From Verrucomicrobiota bacterium (lineage in GTDB: Bacteria; Verrucomicrobiota; Verrucomicrobiia; Opitutales; Opitutaceae): a DNA stretch of 29,186 nucleotides. The DNA lies in the NCBI GenBank assembly GCA_023457035.1, contig JAEWNN010000170.1, positions 1 through 29,186 on the forward strand, read 5' to 3'. The notes under the pieces were generated by a model. That model worked only from the letters and a program-made list of their open reading frames with translations. It searched no databases and was not told where the DNA came from. The position numbers and the translations under genes are program-made. This document shows, piece after piece, positions 9,440 to 17,575 of the stretch; position 1 is the stretch's first letter; each line of letters opens with the position of its first letter.

Positions 9440-10198
9440 ATGCCCGCCGCCCTCGCCGACCTCGTCGCCCACTGTCACCAGCGCCTCGGCCTCCCCGGGT
9501 TTCCCGATTTCCCCGGCTCCCACAACGGCCTCCAGCTCGAGAACAACGGCACCGTCACCCGCCTCGGCGCGGCCGTCGACGCCGGCCTGCATTCCTTTCG
9601 CGCCGCCGCCGCCGCCGGGGTCGACTTCCTCCTCGTCCACCACGGGCTGTTCTGGGACGGCGCCCGCCCCCTCGTCGGCGCCCAGCGCGAGCGCCTCCAG
9701 ATCGCCTTCGCCGCCAACCTCGCCGTCTACTCCGCGCACCTGCCGCTCGACGCCCATCCCGAGCTCGGCAACAACGCCCTGCTCGCCCGCGCGCTCGGCC
9801 TGTCGCCACTGCGTGGATTCCTCCCGTACCAGGGCCGCGACATGGGCGTGGTCGCCGCCGCCCCGGCCGACCGCGCGGCGCTGCGCGCCCGGTTGGAGCA
9901 GACGTTTCCCGGAGGGGTCACCGCGCTCGAGTTCGGCTCGGCGCAGCCGCGCGAAGTCGCCCTGCTCACCGGCAGCGGCATGAGCGCGCTCGACTCCCTC
10001 GCCCCCGCCGGGATCGACACGTTCGTCACCGGCGAGCTCAAGCAGTCGGTCTACAACCGCGCGCAGGAGGAGCGGCTCAACCTCTATCTCTGCGGCCACT
10101 ACGCCACCGAGACCTTCGGCGTGCAGGCCCTCGCCGCCGAACTCGCCACCCGGTTCGATCTGCCCTGGGTGTTCCTGCCGAGCGACTGCCCGCTCTAG
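9440..10198 (+). CDS. Nif3-like dinuclear metal center protein (GTP cyclohydrolase 1 type 2 / YbgI family)
   Basis: This 252-aa protein is the usual length for the short Nif3/YbgI family. The two-metal site is visible: LLVHHGLFW (H67, H68), YSAHLPLDAHPELGNN (H100, D104), and CGHYATE near the C-terminus (H220, E224). The motif VTGELKQSVYN and the ending LPWVFLPSDCPL are also typical. These proteins form toroidal hexamers with metals inside. Their reaction is not settled; the GTP cyclohydrolase name is by database convention. The ATG at 9440 gives the full domain. REP-like palindromes lie on both sides, so it may be its own transcription unit. Confidence 0.94.
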   Translation: MPAALADLVAHCHQRLGLPGFPDFPGSHNGLQLENNGTVTRLGAAVDAGLHSFRAAAAAGVDFLLVHHGLFWDGARPLVGAQRERLQIAFAANLAVYSAHLPLDAHPELGNNALLARALGLSPLRGFLPYQGRDMGVVAAAPADRAALRARLEQTFPGGVTALEFGSAQPREVALLTGSGMSALDSLAPAGIDTFVTGELKQSVYNRAQEERLNLYLCGHYATETFGVQALAAELATRFDLPWVFLPSDCPL

Positions 10199-10237
10199 TC
10201 ATGCGATCGGGCAATCTCTCGGTCTGTCGGGCGCGGA

Positions 10238-10316
10238 TTTCCGGTTGTAGGGGGCGACCTCGGTCCCACCGTCCGGTTGTCGCTCGTGCCATGCGGTGCG
10301 AGCAAGCTCGCACCCG
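10238..10316. repeat. REP-like pair upstream of aroQ
   Basis: A degenerate copy with the typical head (TTTCCGGTTGTAGGGGGC, 10238-10255) is followed by a perfect palindrome GGTGCGAGC-AA-GCTCGCACC at 10295-10314 (9-bp arms, 2-nt loop). The two are about 25 bp apart and probably form one paired element. The 181-bp gap holds nothing else I recognise. Confidence 0.8.
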
Positions 10317-10379
10317 ACACGAACTGCATGGCTGAGCGCCGCCTTGCCTCCGCGCCTCCGCACCCTCACTACTCCCGCC

Positions 10380-10814
10380 ATGAAGAAGCTCGCCATCCTC
10401 AACGGCCCCAACCTCGACCGCCTCGGCAAACGTGAGCCCGCGGTCTACGGCCACGCCACGCTCGCCGACCTCGAGCGCGACCTGCGCGCCGCCTTCGCCG
10501 GCCAGCCCGTCGAGCTCGAGTTCTTCCAGAGCAACCACGAGGGCGCCATCATCGACCGCATCGCCTCGCTCGCCGACCGGCAGTTCCACGGCTTCGTCAT
10601 CAACCCCGGCGGTCTCACCCACACCAGCGTGGCCCTGCGCGACTCCATCGCCGGCTCCGGCCTGCCCGCCGTCGAGGTCCACATCTCCAACGTCCACGCC
10701 CGCGAGGAATTCCGGCACAAGTCCCTCACCGCCGCCGCCTGCGTCGGCGTGGTCGCCGGTCTCGGCCTGTCCGGGTATCGCGTCGCGCTCGAGTTCCTCG
10801 CCGCCCGCGGCTGA
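10380..10814 (+). CDS. aroQ: Type II 3-dehydroquinate dehydratase
   Basis: This 144-aa enzyme of the shikimate pathway dehydrates 3-dehydroquinate to 3-dehydroshikimate as a dodecamer. Family hallmarks are all present: ILNGPNLDRLGKREPAVYG (N11 and catalytic Y23), QSNHEGAIID, VINPGGLTHTSVALRD (N75, H81), VEVHISNVHAREEFRHKS (catalytic H101, R112). The length is normal. I start at ATG 10380; the frame continues upstream through a palindrome but is not coding there. No other aro gene is next to it. Confidence 0.97.
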   Translation: MKKLAILNGPNLDRLGKREPAVYGHATLADLERDLRAAFAGQPVELEFFQSNHEGAIIDRIASLADRQFHGFVINPGGLTHTSVALRDSIAGSGLPAVEVHISNVHAREEFRHKSLTAAACVGVVAGLGLSGYRVALEFLAARG

Positions 10815-10854
10815 GCGTGACGTCCACGTGCGCCGTACCGTCCCCGGTCTTCCG

Positions 10855-10884
10855 TCGCAGGGAGCGAGCTCGCTCGCTCCGCAC
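10855..10884. repeat. REP-like palindrome
   Basis: A perfect stem GGAGCGAGC-TC-GCTCGCTCC (10861-10880) is preceded by CTTCCGTCGCAG, a variant of the family head. It lies 46 bp after the aroQ stop codon, before the NusG-like gene. Confidence 0.85.
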
Positions 10885-10937
10885 CATTCCCGTTCGCGCC
10901 CCTCGCAACTGTTGAATACGCGCGCCACCGGAACCCG

Positions 10938-11477
10938 ATGACTCCGTCCGCCCCCGAACCCGCCGTCGGGCCCGCCACGCCCGCGTCCGCCGAGGCCGCG
11001 TGGTTTGTCTGCCACACCAAGCCGCGCTGCGAAAAGAAGTTTGCCGCGCTGCTCGTCCGCGAGACCTGTCGGCACAGCCTGCCGCTCGTCGCCTCCGAGC
11101 GCCGCTACGGCAACCGGCTCCGCCGCTTCACCAAGCCGCTCTTCCCCGGTTATGTCTTCGCGCAGGTCGAGCCACCGCGCCGCATCCGGCTCTACCAGCA
11201 GGATCTGCTCGTCCGATTCATTCCCGTGACCGACGAAGCCGCCTTCCTCGTGCAACTCGCGGCCGTGGAGGCGCTCGTGGCCTCGGGGTTGGAGGCAACG
11301 CTGCACCCGTTGCTCAAGCACGGCGCCCGCGTGCGCATCGTCGGCGGCCCGCTCAAAGGAGTGGAGGGCATGGTCGAGGATCCGCGTTCGCCCAAAGGCG
11401 TGATCATCGCGATGGATGTGTTGCAACAGGGCGTGCGTGTCGCCGTGCCGCTCGCCGACCTCAAGCTGCTCCCCTGA
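10938..11477 (+). CDS. NusG/RfaH-family transcription antitermination protein
   Basis: This 179-aa protein carries a NusG N-terminal (NGN) domain (AAWFVCHTKPRCEKKFAALL, then KPLFPGYVFAQVEPP) and a C-terminal KOW-like domain (HGARVRIVGGPLKGVEGMVED). The order and length fit specialised NusG paralogs (RfaH, UpxY, LoaP), which keep RNA polymerase elongating through long polysaccharide or surface operons. The primary nusG is normally beside secE and the rplK genes, which are not here, so this is a paralog. Unusually, no polysaccharide operon follows it; the next gene is a thioesterase. The first 20 residues are Pro/Ala-rich and disordered. ATG 10938 precedes the NGN domain directly. Confidence 0.92.
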   Translation: MTPSAPEPAVGPATPASAEAAWFVCHTKPRCEKKFAALLVRETCRHSLPLVASERRYGNRLRRFTKPLFPGYVFAQVEPPRRIRLYQQDLLVRFIPVTDEAAFLVQLAAVEALVASGLEATLHPLLKHGARVRIVGGPLKGVEGMVEDPRSPKGVIIAMDVLQQGVRVAVPLADLKLLP

Positions 11478-11541
11478 CCCGCCACCCGCCCCACCGCCCC
11501 ACCCACCGCACGCCCCGCCGCCCACCCTGTCCCGCCCGGCG

Positions 11542-11589
11542 GGAACGCACAAAATCTTGTTCCGATCGGAACAAAATTCCGTGCGTTCC
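11542..11589. repeat. 48-bp interrupted palindrome after the NusG-like gene
   Basis: The outer arms GGAACGCAC / GTGCGTTCC (11542-11550, 11581-11589) and the inner perfect 18-bp palindrome TTGTTCCGATCGGAACAA (11557-11574) share one centre, separated by a symmetrical 6-nt mismatch on each side. It lies 65 bp after the NusG-like stop and 48 bp before the thioesterase start. It could be a terminator hairpin or a dimeric protein site. There is no T-run, so simple intrinsic termination is not clear. Confidence 0.75.
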
Positions 11590-11637
11590 TCCCCAAGCTG
11601 CACTTTCGCACCCGCCACTTTTCCTTAGCCTCTCCCC

Positions 11638-12066
11638 ATGGCCGAACCGCTCCTCCCCGACCGCGGCCCCCGCGGCCAACTCGTCCTCCGCACCATCGCC
11701 ATGCCGGCCGACACCAACGCCGCCGGCGACATCTTCGGCGGCTGGCTCATGGCGCAGATGGACATCGGCGGCGCCATCCTCGCCCACCAGATCGCCCGCT
11801 GCCGCGTGACCACCGTCGCCGTCGACGCAATGGAGTTCCACAGCCCCGTGCTCGTCGGCGACACGATCGCCTGTTTCGCCGAATTGCAGCGCGTCGGGCG
11901 CACCTCGCTAAGCGTCCACATCGAAGTCTGGGTGCAGCGCTACGCCGCGTACACCGAGCAGTGCGTCACCGAGGCCGTCTACACCTATGTCGCACTCGAT
12001 GCGGCGGGCCGTCCGCAACCGGTCCACCGCGCCGACAATCCCCCGCCGGCCGACCCGGGCCCGTAG
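11638..12066 (+). CDS. yciA: Acyl-CoA thioesterase, YciA-type hotdog protein
   Basis: This 142-aa cytosolic hotdog-fold thioesterase hydrolyses acyl-CoA to free acid and CoA. It closely follows E. coli YciA: MPADTNAAGDIFGGWLMAQM with the active-site D31, DIGGAILAHQIA, VAVDAMEFHSPVLVGD, the beta-strand IEVWVQR and the end TYVALDAAGRPQPV. The family forms trimers of dimers. The tail RADNPPPADPGP is disordered. ATG 11638 begins the homologous region. It is probably expressed on its own: a large palindrome lies upstream and a REP-like repeat downstream. Confidence 0.95.
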   Translation: MAEPLLPDRGPRGQLVLRTIAMPADTNAAGDIFGGWLMAQMDIGGAILAHQIARCRVTTVAVDAMEFHSPVLVGDTIACFAELQRVGRTSLSVHIEVWVQRYAAYTEQCVTEAVYTYVALDAAGRPQPVHRADNPPPADPGP

Positions 12067-12339
12067 GCTCCCCGTGGCCGGACGATCTCGCCCGCACGTT
12101 CCCGCCCGCCCCGACCGTTTACCTTCACGACCGTGTGGTTAAAGGGTGGGCCGCCTCGGCCCCGCGCCCCGCCCGGCGGCACCTCGGCTCGCCTCGGCGG
12201 TGGGCATGCCATCGGCGTGGAGACGGGCACGCTCGCCCCGCTCGGCAGGAGCGAGCGCCGGCGGACTGAGCAAGCTCAGCCCCACAACCGAGAGAAGGGG
12301 CTGTCCGCGGGATATCCAGGCCAGTAGCACCGCCGCGCC
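12067..12339. other. Intergenic region with a REP-like repeat
   Basis: This gap lies between the convergent thioesterase and GspF genes. It holds the inverted REP-like copy at 12262-12292 and a GAGCGAGCG stretch just before it (12249-12257) that looks like a decayed partner. No gene or clear intrinsic terminator is seen. Confidence 0.55.
12262..12292 (-). repeat. REP-like palindrome, reverse orientation
   Basis: Read on the minus strand it is CGGTTGTGGGGCTGAGC-TT-GCTCAGTCC, nearly the same as the copy at 9308-9340. The stem arms are CTGAGC / GCTCAG with a 2-nt loop, extended with one mismatch. Confidence 0.8.
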
Positions 12340-13569
12340 TCAGCTCATCGTCTGGATGATGCGCACGATCGGCAGGAACAGCGCGATCACGATCGTCCCC
12401 ACCGTCAGGGCGAGGAACACGATCAGGAGCGGTTCCAGCAACGCAGTAAGTCCGCCCACCGCCGTATCCACCTCCTCGTCGTAGGCGTCGGCCACGAGGC
12501 CGAGCATCTCCGCCAACGCGCCCGTTTCCTCGCCCACGGCGACCATGCTCACCAGCAGGTCCGGGAAGCACCGGGTCGCCGTCAGCGCCGCGGCCACCGC
12601 CGCCCCGGCCTGCACGCGCTCGCGCACCGCGTCAAGTGCCCTCGAATACACCGCGCTGCCCGCCGTGTCGCGCGCCACCTGCAGGGCCTGCAGGATCGGC
12701 ACCCCGTTGCCGAGCATCGTGCCCAGCGTGCGCGCGAACCGCGCCACCGCCGTTTTGCGTCGCAACTCGCCCAGCGCCGGCAACCGCAGCGCCACCTGGT
12801 CGAGCAGCAGCCGCCCGCCCGCCGTCGCCCCCGCCGCCGCCCGCAAGGCGAACACCCCGCCCGCGGCGAGCAGGATCCAGCCGATGTTCGCCGCGACGAA
12901 GTCGCTCGCCGCCAGCACCGCCTGTGTGAGCCCCGGCATCGCCGCCCCGCGCAGCTGCTCCTGGAAGATGATCCGGAACTTCGGCACCACGAACAGCATC
13001 AGGCCCGCCAGGATCAGGACCGTCACCACCAGCACCGCCGTCGGGTAGTAGAGCGCGGCCTTCACGCGCCGGCGGATCCGGTCCGCCTTTTCGAGAAACC
13101 GCGCGAGCTGCAGCAGCGCCACCTCCAACCGGCCACCGGTCTCGCCCGCGCGCACCATGCCCACGAACACCGCCGGGAAGACCCGGTGGTGCCGCGCCAT
13201 CGCCTGCGAGAGCGGCTCGCCCGCGACGATCGCCGCGGCCAGTTCCCCGATCACGAAACGAAACGCCGGCCGCCGTTCCTGCCGCTCCAACACCTGCAAC
13301 GCCCGCAACAACGGCAGCCCCGCCTGCACCAGCGTGCCAAGTTGGCGGGTGAACTCCGCCAGCCCATGCGCGTTCACCACGCGACCAAACACCAGCGGTC
13401 GCCGTCGCACCGATGGCGCCGCGACGGCGACGCCCTCGACCGCCACCTGGGTAGGGAACAACCCGCGCTGCTTGATCTCGACCGCGGCGCGCTCCGCGGA
13501 GGGGGCCTCCAGCGTGCCGGCACGCTCCCGTCCGTCCTCGTCGATCGCCGTGAACTCGAATCTCGGCAT
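12340..13569 (-). CDS. Type II secretion / type IV pilus inner membrane protein (GspF/PilC family)
   Basis: This 409-aa polytopic platform protein of type II secretion or type IV pili works with the assembly ATPase at the inner membrane. The N-terminus MPRFEFTAIDEDGRERAGTLEA and segment AAVEIKQRGLFPTQV are typical of GspF. Two T2SF domains follow, each starting with an F-x-RQLGTLVQAGLPLLRAL-like or FARTLGTMLGNGVPILQAL-like helix and containing VGMVRAGETGG or VSMVAVGEETG. Transmembrane helices lie at about 175-198, 224-246 and 377-402. I start at ATG 13569; the longer open frame upstream overlaps the opposite-frame FAD oxidoreductase. No gspE, gspG or pil gene is in the window, so it is an isolated component. 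Confidence 0.95.
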   Translation of the reverse strand: MPRFEFTAIDEDGRERAGTLEAPSAERAAVEIKQRGLFPTQVAVEGVAVAAPSVRRRPLVFGRVVNAHGLAEFTRQLGTLVQAGLPLLRALQVLERQERRPAFRFVIGELAAAIVAGEPLSQAMARHHRVFPAVFVGMVRAGETGGRLEVALLQLARFLEKADRIRRRVKAALYYPTAVLVVTVLILAGLMLFVVPKFRIIFQEQLRGAAMPGLTQAVLAASDFVAANIGWILLAAGGVFALRAAAGATAGGRLLLDQVALRLPALGELRRKTAVARFARTLGTMLGNGVPILQALQVARDTAGSAVYSRALDAVRERVQAGAAVAAALTATRCFPDLLVSMVAVGEETGALAEMLGLVADAYDEEVDTAVGGLTALLEPLLIVFLALTVGTIVIALFLPIVRIIQTMS

Positions 13570-13853
13570 CCACGAAACGAATGCCGCGGTCCGCAGCGCC
13601 TGTGAAGCGCAAAGTCGGGTCCCGGCGCCGCCGCCCTCGCGACCGGCGCCCGCGCTGAGCCCGGTCGCCGTGCTCGCCCGGTAGGTCCTGTCGCCGACTG
13701 GACCCCCTCGGCGCTCGCCCTCCACTGCGACTCCCGTCCAGCCCGACCGGTCGCAGACCGGTCCCACCGGCTCGCCACGGGAGCGAACACTCGCCCGCCG
13801 CCGCGAAGCCGCCCGGGGCGTGGCGCCGGCCGCCACGCGGCGAAACCCGTCCC
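13570..13853. other. Intergenic region with palindromic remnants
   Basis: A 284-bp gap separates GspF from the FAD oxidoreductase, both on the minus strand. Repeat-like pieces occur at 13679-13696 (CCGGTAGGTCC...) and 13741-13768, where the palindrome GACCGGTC occurs twice, 3 bp apart, followed by CCCACCGG. These look like decayed REP-like copies. No gene is seen. Confidence 0.5.
13679..13768. repeat. Degenerate REP-like pair
   Basis: CCGGTAGGTCC-N11-GGACC (13679-13704) has the family head. GACCGGTC-GCA-GACCGGTC (13745-13763) then CCCACCGG reads in reverse as a CCGGTGGG-headed hairpin. This is weaker than the other copies. Confidence 0.5.
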
Positions 13854-15284
13854 TCACCGCGCCCGCAGCACGTGCTCGTTGGCCATCATGATGCCGCTGA
13901 GCATCGAGCCGGTGATGCCGAGATAACCCTGGTCGGTGCCAATGAGCACGAGGTTGCCGAAGGCCGTGCGGCCGTCGCGCACCTTGCGCGGTGCGCCGTA
14001 GATCGCGCCTCCGAGGTGACCGGTGTAGCGCTGCACGGTGAGCGGCGTGAACATGTCCGTCGCCACCACCGCACGCTCGAACTCGCCGGGCGCAACCGGC
14101 GCGAGAAACCGCCGCGCGCTGGCCGTCATCTCGCCGAACCACCGCTGCTTCTCCGCTCGGTATTGGGACTCCGGCATCGCCGCCCACGCGGCATGGCTCG
14201 CCAGGTTGGTCACGCGCACGCAGCCCTCGCTCATCGTGCGGCCGCCGAAATCGAAGTTGTTCGGCATGCAGATCACGCCGCTGCGCAGGTCGACCGGCTG
14301 GGTCGGGTTGGCGAACTCGAAGCGTTCGGAGTCGTTGAAGAACACGATCGTCTCATCCCAGCCAAAGCCGTGCGGCTGGCGGTCGAGCACCTGGATCGTC
14401 TCCACGAAGCCGAGCCGCTCGTCGGGCGCGGGCGCCCTCGCCGCATCGGTGTCGACCGCGGGTTCGGACTCGCACAGCCGGCGCGTCTCATCGGACCCGG
14501 CGGAGCTGAGCACCCAGTCGGCCGTGACGGTCTCCCCGTTGTCCAGCTCGAGCGCCGTCACGCGGCCGGCGCCGGTGTGCAGCCGGCGCACCCCGCACTT
14601 CATCCGACGCTCGCCGCCGTTCTCGCGCAGGCGCTCGGTGAGCAGGCGCAGCACGACGCGGATGCCCTCGAACGGCCGGGCGAAGCCCTCGAGGTACACG
14701 GCCTTGAACATGATGACGAACTGGAGGGCGTCCATGTCGCGCGGCGTGGCGCTGCCGTAGTAGAACAGCGGGCACAGCAGCATGTCCTCCAGCACCGGGT
14801 CGGAGAGGTGCCGGCGCAGCATCTCGCGCGCGGTGAAGCCGGGTGCGACGGTCGCCGAATCGTCGAAGGCGCGCAGCTCGGCGAGGAAGCGCCGGTAGCC
14901 GTCGATCTGCGACGGAAACTCCCGCGCCACCTCGGCCTCGAGCAGTGCGCCGCCGTTGTCCCAGCGCAGCTCGCGTCCCGGGAACCGCACCGCCGAGCCC
15001 AGTTGCGGGCAGAGGTCGAGCGCTTCGCGTTCGATGCGCAACTGGCGCAGGAGCTTGCCCAGCGCGGTGCCGCGCACCTCGCGCGGCACGAAGTTGGTCA
15101 TCGCATGCAGCCCCACGTCGTACTTGCGGCCGGCGACGCTGTAGAAGCTGTTGAGCCCGCCCACGACGTTGTGCCGCTCGAACAGGCAGACCTTCTTTCC
15201 GAAATGGGCCAGCCGCACCCCGGCCGCGAGCGCGGACAGGCCGGCTCCGATGATGGCGACGTCGTAATGGCTGGCAGTGGGCAT
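13854..15284 (-). CDS. Phytoene desaturase-like FAD-dependent oxidoreductase (CrtI/CrtISO family)
   Basis: This 476-aa flavoprotein has the dinucleotide-binding signature IIGAGLSALAAG (residues 11-22) ending in an acidic residue (CLFERHNVVGG, E36), the GLNSFYSVAGRKYDVGLHAM segment, and a C-terminal FAD-binding motif GTDQGYLGITGSMLSGIMMA. The overall layout is that of the CrtI/CrtISO/RetSat group, which desaturate or isomerise carotenoids or saturate retinoid-like chains. No phytoene synthase or other carotenoid gene lies nearby, so the substrate is uncertain. ATG 15284 (MPTASHYDVAII) is right before the Rossmann fold. It lies upstream of gspF on the same strand but 284 bp away, and is divergent from the HDOD gene. 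Confidence 0.9.
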   Translation of the reverse strand: MPTASHYDVAIIGAGLSALAAGVRLAHFGKKVCLFERHNVVGGLNSFYSVAGRKYDVGLHAMTNFVPREVRGTALGKLLRQLRIEREALDLCPQLGSAVRFPGRELRWDNGGALLEAEVAREFPSQIDGYRRFLAELRAFDDSATVAPGFTAREMLRRHLSDPVLEDMLLCPLFYYGSATPRDMDALQFVIMFKAVYLEGFARPFEGIRVVLRLLTERLRENGGERRMKCGVRRLHTGAGRVTALELDNGETVTADWVLSSAGSDETRRLCESEPAVDTDAARAPAPDERLGFVETIQVLDRQPHGFGWDETIVFFNDSERFEFANPTQPVDLRSGVICMPNNFDFGGRTMSEGCVRVTNLASHAAWAAMPESQYRAEKQRWFGEMTASARRFLAPVAPGEFERAVVATDMFTPLTVQRYTGHLGGAIYGAPRKVRDGRTAFGNLVLIGTDQGYLGITGSMLSGIMMANEHVLRAR

Positions 15285-15515
15285 GGGGGCGTACGTAGGC
15301 CGGGGAGTTTCCGGGCTGCCGGCAGCCGATCAATGCCCAAGTGCGCGCGGTGCGCCCCCCCTGCGCCGCGGAGCGCCTCACCCGGTTTGGCCGGCACATT
15401 CCCCCGGCCCAGGATTACAGCCGCGGCAAATCCGGCCGATAGTCGAGGTTGGAAAACAAGTTCGTTCAACGGTTTGCCGGCACTTCCGCCCGCAGGCCCC
15501 AACTTCCACCCCACG

Positions 15516-17210
15516 ATGGCCAACGTCCTCCTTCTCGACGCCAACGAAGTGGCGGGTCGCGCGATGCAGGGAATCCTCGCGCGGGGGCACCACCATTGCC
15601 TCGTGGCCGCAGACAGCGCCGAGGCCTGGAAGATTCTGCACGAACGAGTGAATGTGGACATGGTCTTCCTCGAGCTGGAGCTTAAGGGGGAGAAAGGCAT
15701 CGGTTTCCTCCAGCAACTGCGCAACGACTGCTTCCTCAAACAGATCCCGGTGGTCGTCTACACCACGGTCGGCGACCACGCCACCGTGCGCACCGTGCTT
15801 CAGCTCAAGGTCCAGAACTACCTGATCAAGCCGTACAACGACGAACACATCCTGCGCGAGGTCATCAAGGCCACCGCCAATCCTTGGCGCGCCCTGCAGT
15901 TCGAGGAGGAGAAGTCCTTCTGCGCCCAGCTCGGCATCGCCCCCGCCGACCTGCGCGCGATGCGCGAGGACCTCGCCGCCTCGATCGAGAAAAGCCTCGC
16001 CTTCTTCGAGAGCTGCGCGACCTCCCGCAACCCACCCCAAGTCCTCGCCCGCATCGACGCCCTCACCGAGAAGGCCGAAGGCTGCGGCGTGTGGGGAACC
16101 GTCGAATACCTCACCCTGCTCAAGGAGAAGGCCGAGAAGGACGACTGGACCTTCTTCAAGCGCTGCCCCTCCGACCTCACCTACGCACGCGAACTCATTT
16201 TCCTCCAGCTCGACCCGAAGCGCGTCCCCGCCGGTGCGCTGTCCGCCGAGGAGAAGGAGGCCCAGCGCGAATCCGAGGCCCGCGCGCTCTGGATGCAGGC
16301 CGATGTCGACGCGAATGGACCGATGATCTCCGGCGAGGAAGCGATGCTCCAGGGAGAGACGCTCCCCGCCTGCCCCGCGATCGACTCCGTCGCCGCCGCG
16401 TTCCAGATGACGGCCGACCGGACCACGACCAATCTCACCCAGATCAACGACCTCGTCGCCCAGGATCCCGCGCTCGCCACCCAGGTCCTCATCGCCGCCA
16501 ACCACCTCGAGCACGATGAGATGACCGTGATCGACGACCCCCGCGCCGCCGTCAGCCTGCTGGGCAACATCAAGCTCAGCGGTATCGCGAAAACCCTGCC
16601 GACGATCCCCGCCCGCCACATGCACGTGCCCCCGATCTCCTGGGTGCAGTTCTGGATGTTCCAAATGGGCGTCGCCCGGCTCGCGCAGTTCACCGCGCGC
16701 AACCTCGAGTTCGATTCGCTCGCGGGCCGTGCCCACACCGCCGGGCTGCTGCAGGACGTGGGCAAGCTGATCCTCCTCAAACTCTTCCCCTTCGCCTTTC
16801 CCGCCGTGGTCAACTACGCACGCGAGCACAAGGTCACGCTCGCCGAGGCCGAGAAGAAGTACCTCGGCTGCACCACGCGCGAGATCGCCGTGCGCTTCGC
16901 CGCCAAGCAGGGCCTGCCGTCCGAGTTCTGCAACGTCATCCGCTGGGCCGACGCCCCGGACCACGCCAGCGACGACATCGAACTGGTCGGAGTCGTCTCC
17001 CTCGCCCGCGACCTGTGCCTCTACAACCACGTCGGTTTCAGCGGTGAGATGGTGCGCGACATCGCCCCCTCGCTCGAGGAGACCACCGCGTGGCAGGTGC
17101 TCCGTCCCCGCGTGTTTCCAAGCTTCAACCTCAAGAAGTTCGAGTCCGATGCCCACGCCCTCTGCTCGGAGCTGAAGCAATCCCTCGCCGGCAAACAGCA
17201 GAGCGCCTGA
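15516..17210 (+). CDS. HDOD domain protein with an N-terminal degenerate receiver
   Basis: This 564-aa cytoplasmic protein starts with a receiver-like domain (MANVLLLDANEVAGRAMQG, about 1-125) that keeps the signalling Thr (VVVYTT) and Lys (NYLIKPYND). The usual phospho-Asp is Glu (VDMVFLELELKG, E53), and only one Asp of the acidic pair remains (D8). A middle helical region (about 130-250) is rich in EEK/KEKAEK. The C-terminal HDOD domain (about 285-490) has ACPAIDSVAAAFQM, LVAQDPALATQVLIAAN, AVSLLGNIKL and HTAGLLQDVGKLILLKLFPF; the HD pair is QD, as usual for HDOD. HDOD proteins regulate motility, stress or c-di-GMP behaviours. I start at ATG 15516. The much longer upstream open frame overlaps the opposite-strand oxidoreductase and is not real. 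Confidence 0.9.
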   Translation: MANVLLLDANEVAGRAMQGILARGHHHCLVAADSAEAWKILHERVNVDMVFLELELKGEKGIGFLQQLRNDCFLKQIPVVVYTTVGDHATVRTVLQLKVQNYLIKPYNDEHILREVIKATANPWRALQFEEEKSFCAQLGIAPADLRAMREDLAASIEKSLAFFESCATSRNPPQVLARIDALTEKAEGCGVWGTVEYLTLLKEKAEKDDWTFFKRCPSDLTYARELIFLQLDPKRVPAGALSAEEKEAQRESEARALWMQADVDANGPMISGEEAMLQGETLPACPAIDSVAAAFQMTADRTTTNLTQINDLVAQDPALATQVLIAANHLEHDEMTVIDDPRAAVSLLGNIKLSGIAKTLPTIPARHMHVPPISWVQFWMFQMGVARLAQFTARNLEFDSLAGRAHTAGLLQDVGKLILLKLFPFAFPAVVNYAREHKVTLAEAEKKYLGCTTREIAVRFAAKQGLPSEFCNVIRWADAPDHASDDIELVGVVSLARDLCLYNHVGFSGEMVRDIAPSLEETTAWQVLRPRVFPSFNLKKFESDAHALCSELKQSLAGKQQSA

Positions 17211-17575
17211 GCCAGCCGCGGGGCTACTGATCCTCGCGTATTGGACTGACGGCCGATGGTAGGGCGGGACCGCTGGGCCCGCCGAGCGAACGGACGGCCC
17301 GGCGGTCCGTCGCCACCTCGGTCGGACTATTGTGCGAGCCCCTATGGTTCGGGGCGAGGCGCAGGACGGGCAACGGCGGAGGAGGATCCTCGTCGTCGCC
17401 GCTTCCACCCCGGGTCGCCAGGCCGCCCGCACCCTCGGCGGGCCTATTCTACCGTACAGCAGAACGCCCAACCACAAGGCGTCCGTTCAATGCGCGCGGC
17501 GTAATGGCTTCTGTCGTCCGGAGTTTTCGGATTGAAGGGTTCGCGCCCGCGGTGGGTTTCTGCCTCGCTCCCACC
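17211..17575. other. Intergenic region with palindromes
   Basis: A 365-bp gap lies between the HDOD gene and the beta-propeller gene. It holds a REP-like copy at 17254-17316 and a small hairpin GCCCC-TATGGTTC-GGGGC (17339-17356). The open frame of the propeller gene runs back into this region without any signal peptide or family similarity, so I treat it as non-coding. Confidence 0.5.
17254..17316. repeat. REP-like element, imperfect pair
   Basis: CGATGGTAGGGCGGGACC then GGGCCCGCC (17255-17283) is a family-type head and stem with one mismatch. A second stem GGACGG...CCGTC (17292-17311) follows. It lies 45 bp downstream of the HDOD stop codon. Confidence 0.65.

Noticed and set aside
13872..15515. 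Long N-terminal extension of the HDOD gene (frame open from 13872)
   Set aside because: It overlaps the opposite-strand FAD oxidoreductase, whose Rossmann and FAD motifs are clear; the receiver domain starts exactly at ATG 15516.
15378..17477. 699-codon minus-strand open frame opposite the HDOD gene
   Set aside because: Same kind of shadow, Gly/Glu/Val-rich without domains; the plus strand encodes clear receiver and HDOD motifs.
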